Assembly: GCA_023333565.1 (NCBI GenBank)
Contig: JAJKFH010003937.1
Coordinates: 1,316,001-1,380,000 of the forward strand
Reading direction: 5' to 3'
Length of the DNA stretch: 64,000 bases
From: Puffinus mauretanicus
Lineage: Eukaryota; Chordata; Aves; Procellariiformes; Procellariidae
Numbering within the stretch: the stretch's first letter is position 1; each line of letters begins with the position of its first letter. A model generated the notes under the pieces. The model had not been told where the DNA came from. It saw nothing but the letters and a program-made list of their open reading frames with translations, and did not search any database. This document shows, one piece after another, positions 63,459 to 64,000 of this stretch. The position numbers and the translations under genes were made by a program.

Positions 63459-64000
63459 GTAATCCACCATCCCAGCAAGGAGAAGGCAGGAAAAATCTTG
63501 GCATTTGTTCAAATAGCGTCACCTGGTTGCAGTGAGTTCTCCAAATTACTTCTTGAAGAAGACAAGTTGTGAACTACCAACCAGTTTTACAGGCATCCTG
63601 TTTATAAAAGGGACTGTAAGAGTCTCCCTGGTGTTAACATGAGCTTTGAGGTCTCATCTCAGTGCAAATTTTCTGGCTAAAATGGTGATAAAGCATAACC
63701 ATGGTTCTCCTTTGCCAGAAAAGGAAAAAATAACAGGTAAGATGCCAGCTATGTTAACAGTTGATTCATATAAAAGGTACTTTCCAAAGCAAATGAGACA
63801 AAACTGAATGTTTATACTTTTCACTGAAATTTGGATATTTCCCTAATGGGGAAATTTAGCATGCAAATTTTTGAGTTATACTCAAAATACAACTTTCTGC
63901 ATGTAACAAGTGTATTATGTGCATATGTTTTTATAGAAAGGTATAGGATTACTTGGTGGTTGTTGAAGTGTAGTGTTCTTAAATGTTTAGTTATATGATG
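63459..64000. other. Intergenic sequence right of the solo LTR
   Basis: AT-rich unique-looking sequence to the window end. I see no gene, repeat family or retroviral internal region in it. Confidence 0.7.

Overview
The window is vertebrate nuclear DNA, almost certainly from a bird. It has avian CR1 LINE 3' ends, a typical avian endogenous-retrovirus LTR, small exons split by kilobase introns with GT-AG borders, and low gene density. I see no operons, ribosome-binding sites, CRISPR arrays or tRNA/rRNA genes.

The only recognisable gene is CPXM2 (carboxypeptidase X, M14 family member 2) on the minus strand. The window holds its first six coding exons in transcript order: exon 1 (50114-50441), exon 2 (41743-41847), exon 3 (22784-22893), exon 4 (15624-15763), exon 5 (1710-1794) and exon 6 (1027-1177). 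Joined, they give 919 nt of open frame, 306 codons plus one base. This encodes a signal peptide, an acidic/tyrosine-rich stretch, a lysine-rich linker and a complete F5/8-type C (discoidin) domain closed by Cys146 and Cys303. The carboxypeptidase-like domain must lie left of position 1. Every exon junction keeps the frame. All donors are GT except that of exon 2, which must be GC (GAA|GCATGT) to keep the frame and the discoidin start. A strong, frame-compatible GT donor (AAG|GTGAGA) sits inside exon 2.

Layout from left to right: 1-1026 is part of intron 6; 1027-1794 holds exons 6 and 5; 1795-22783 is introns 4 and 3 with exon 4; 22894-41742 is the 18.8-kb intron 2, with a nested pair of CR1 elements at 25.2-25.9 kb and a TCCTC microsatellite at 38.4 kb; 41848-50113 is intron 1, with an antisense 0.9-kb CR1 at 47.6-48.5 kb; 50114-50760 is exon 1 and a CpG-rich promoter/5'UTR; 50.8-64 kb is upstream intergenic DNA with a solo LTR at 62911-63458. 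In mammals the next gene on this side is CHST15; I found none of its exons here.

The most interesting observation is the exon 2 splice-site arrangement. I see no sign of a novel multi-gene system; most of the window is ordinary intronic and intergenic sequence.
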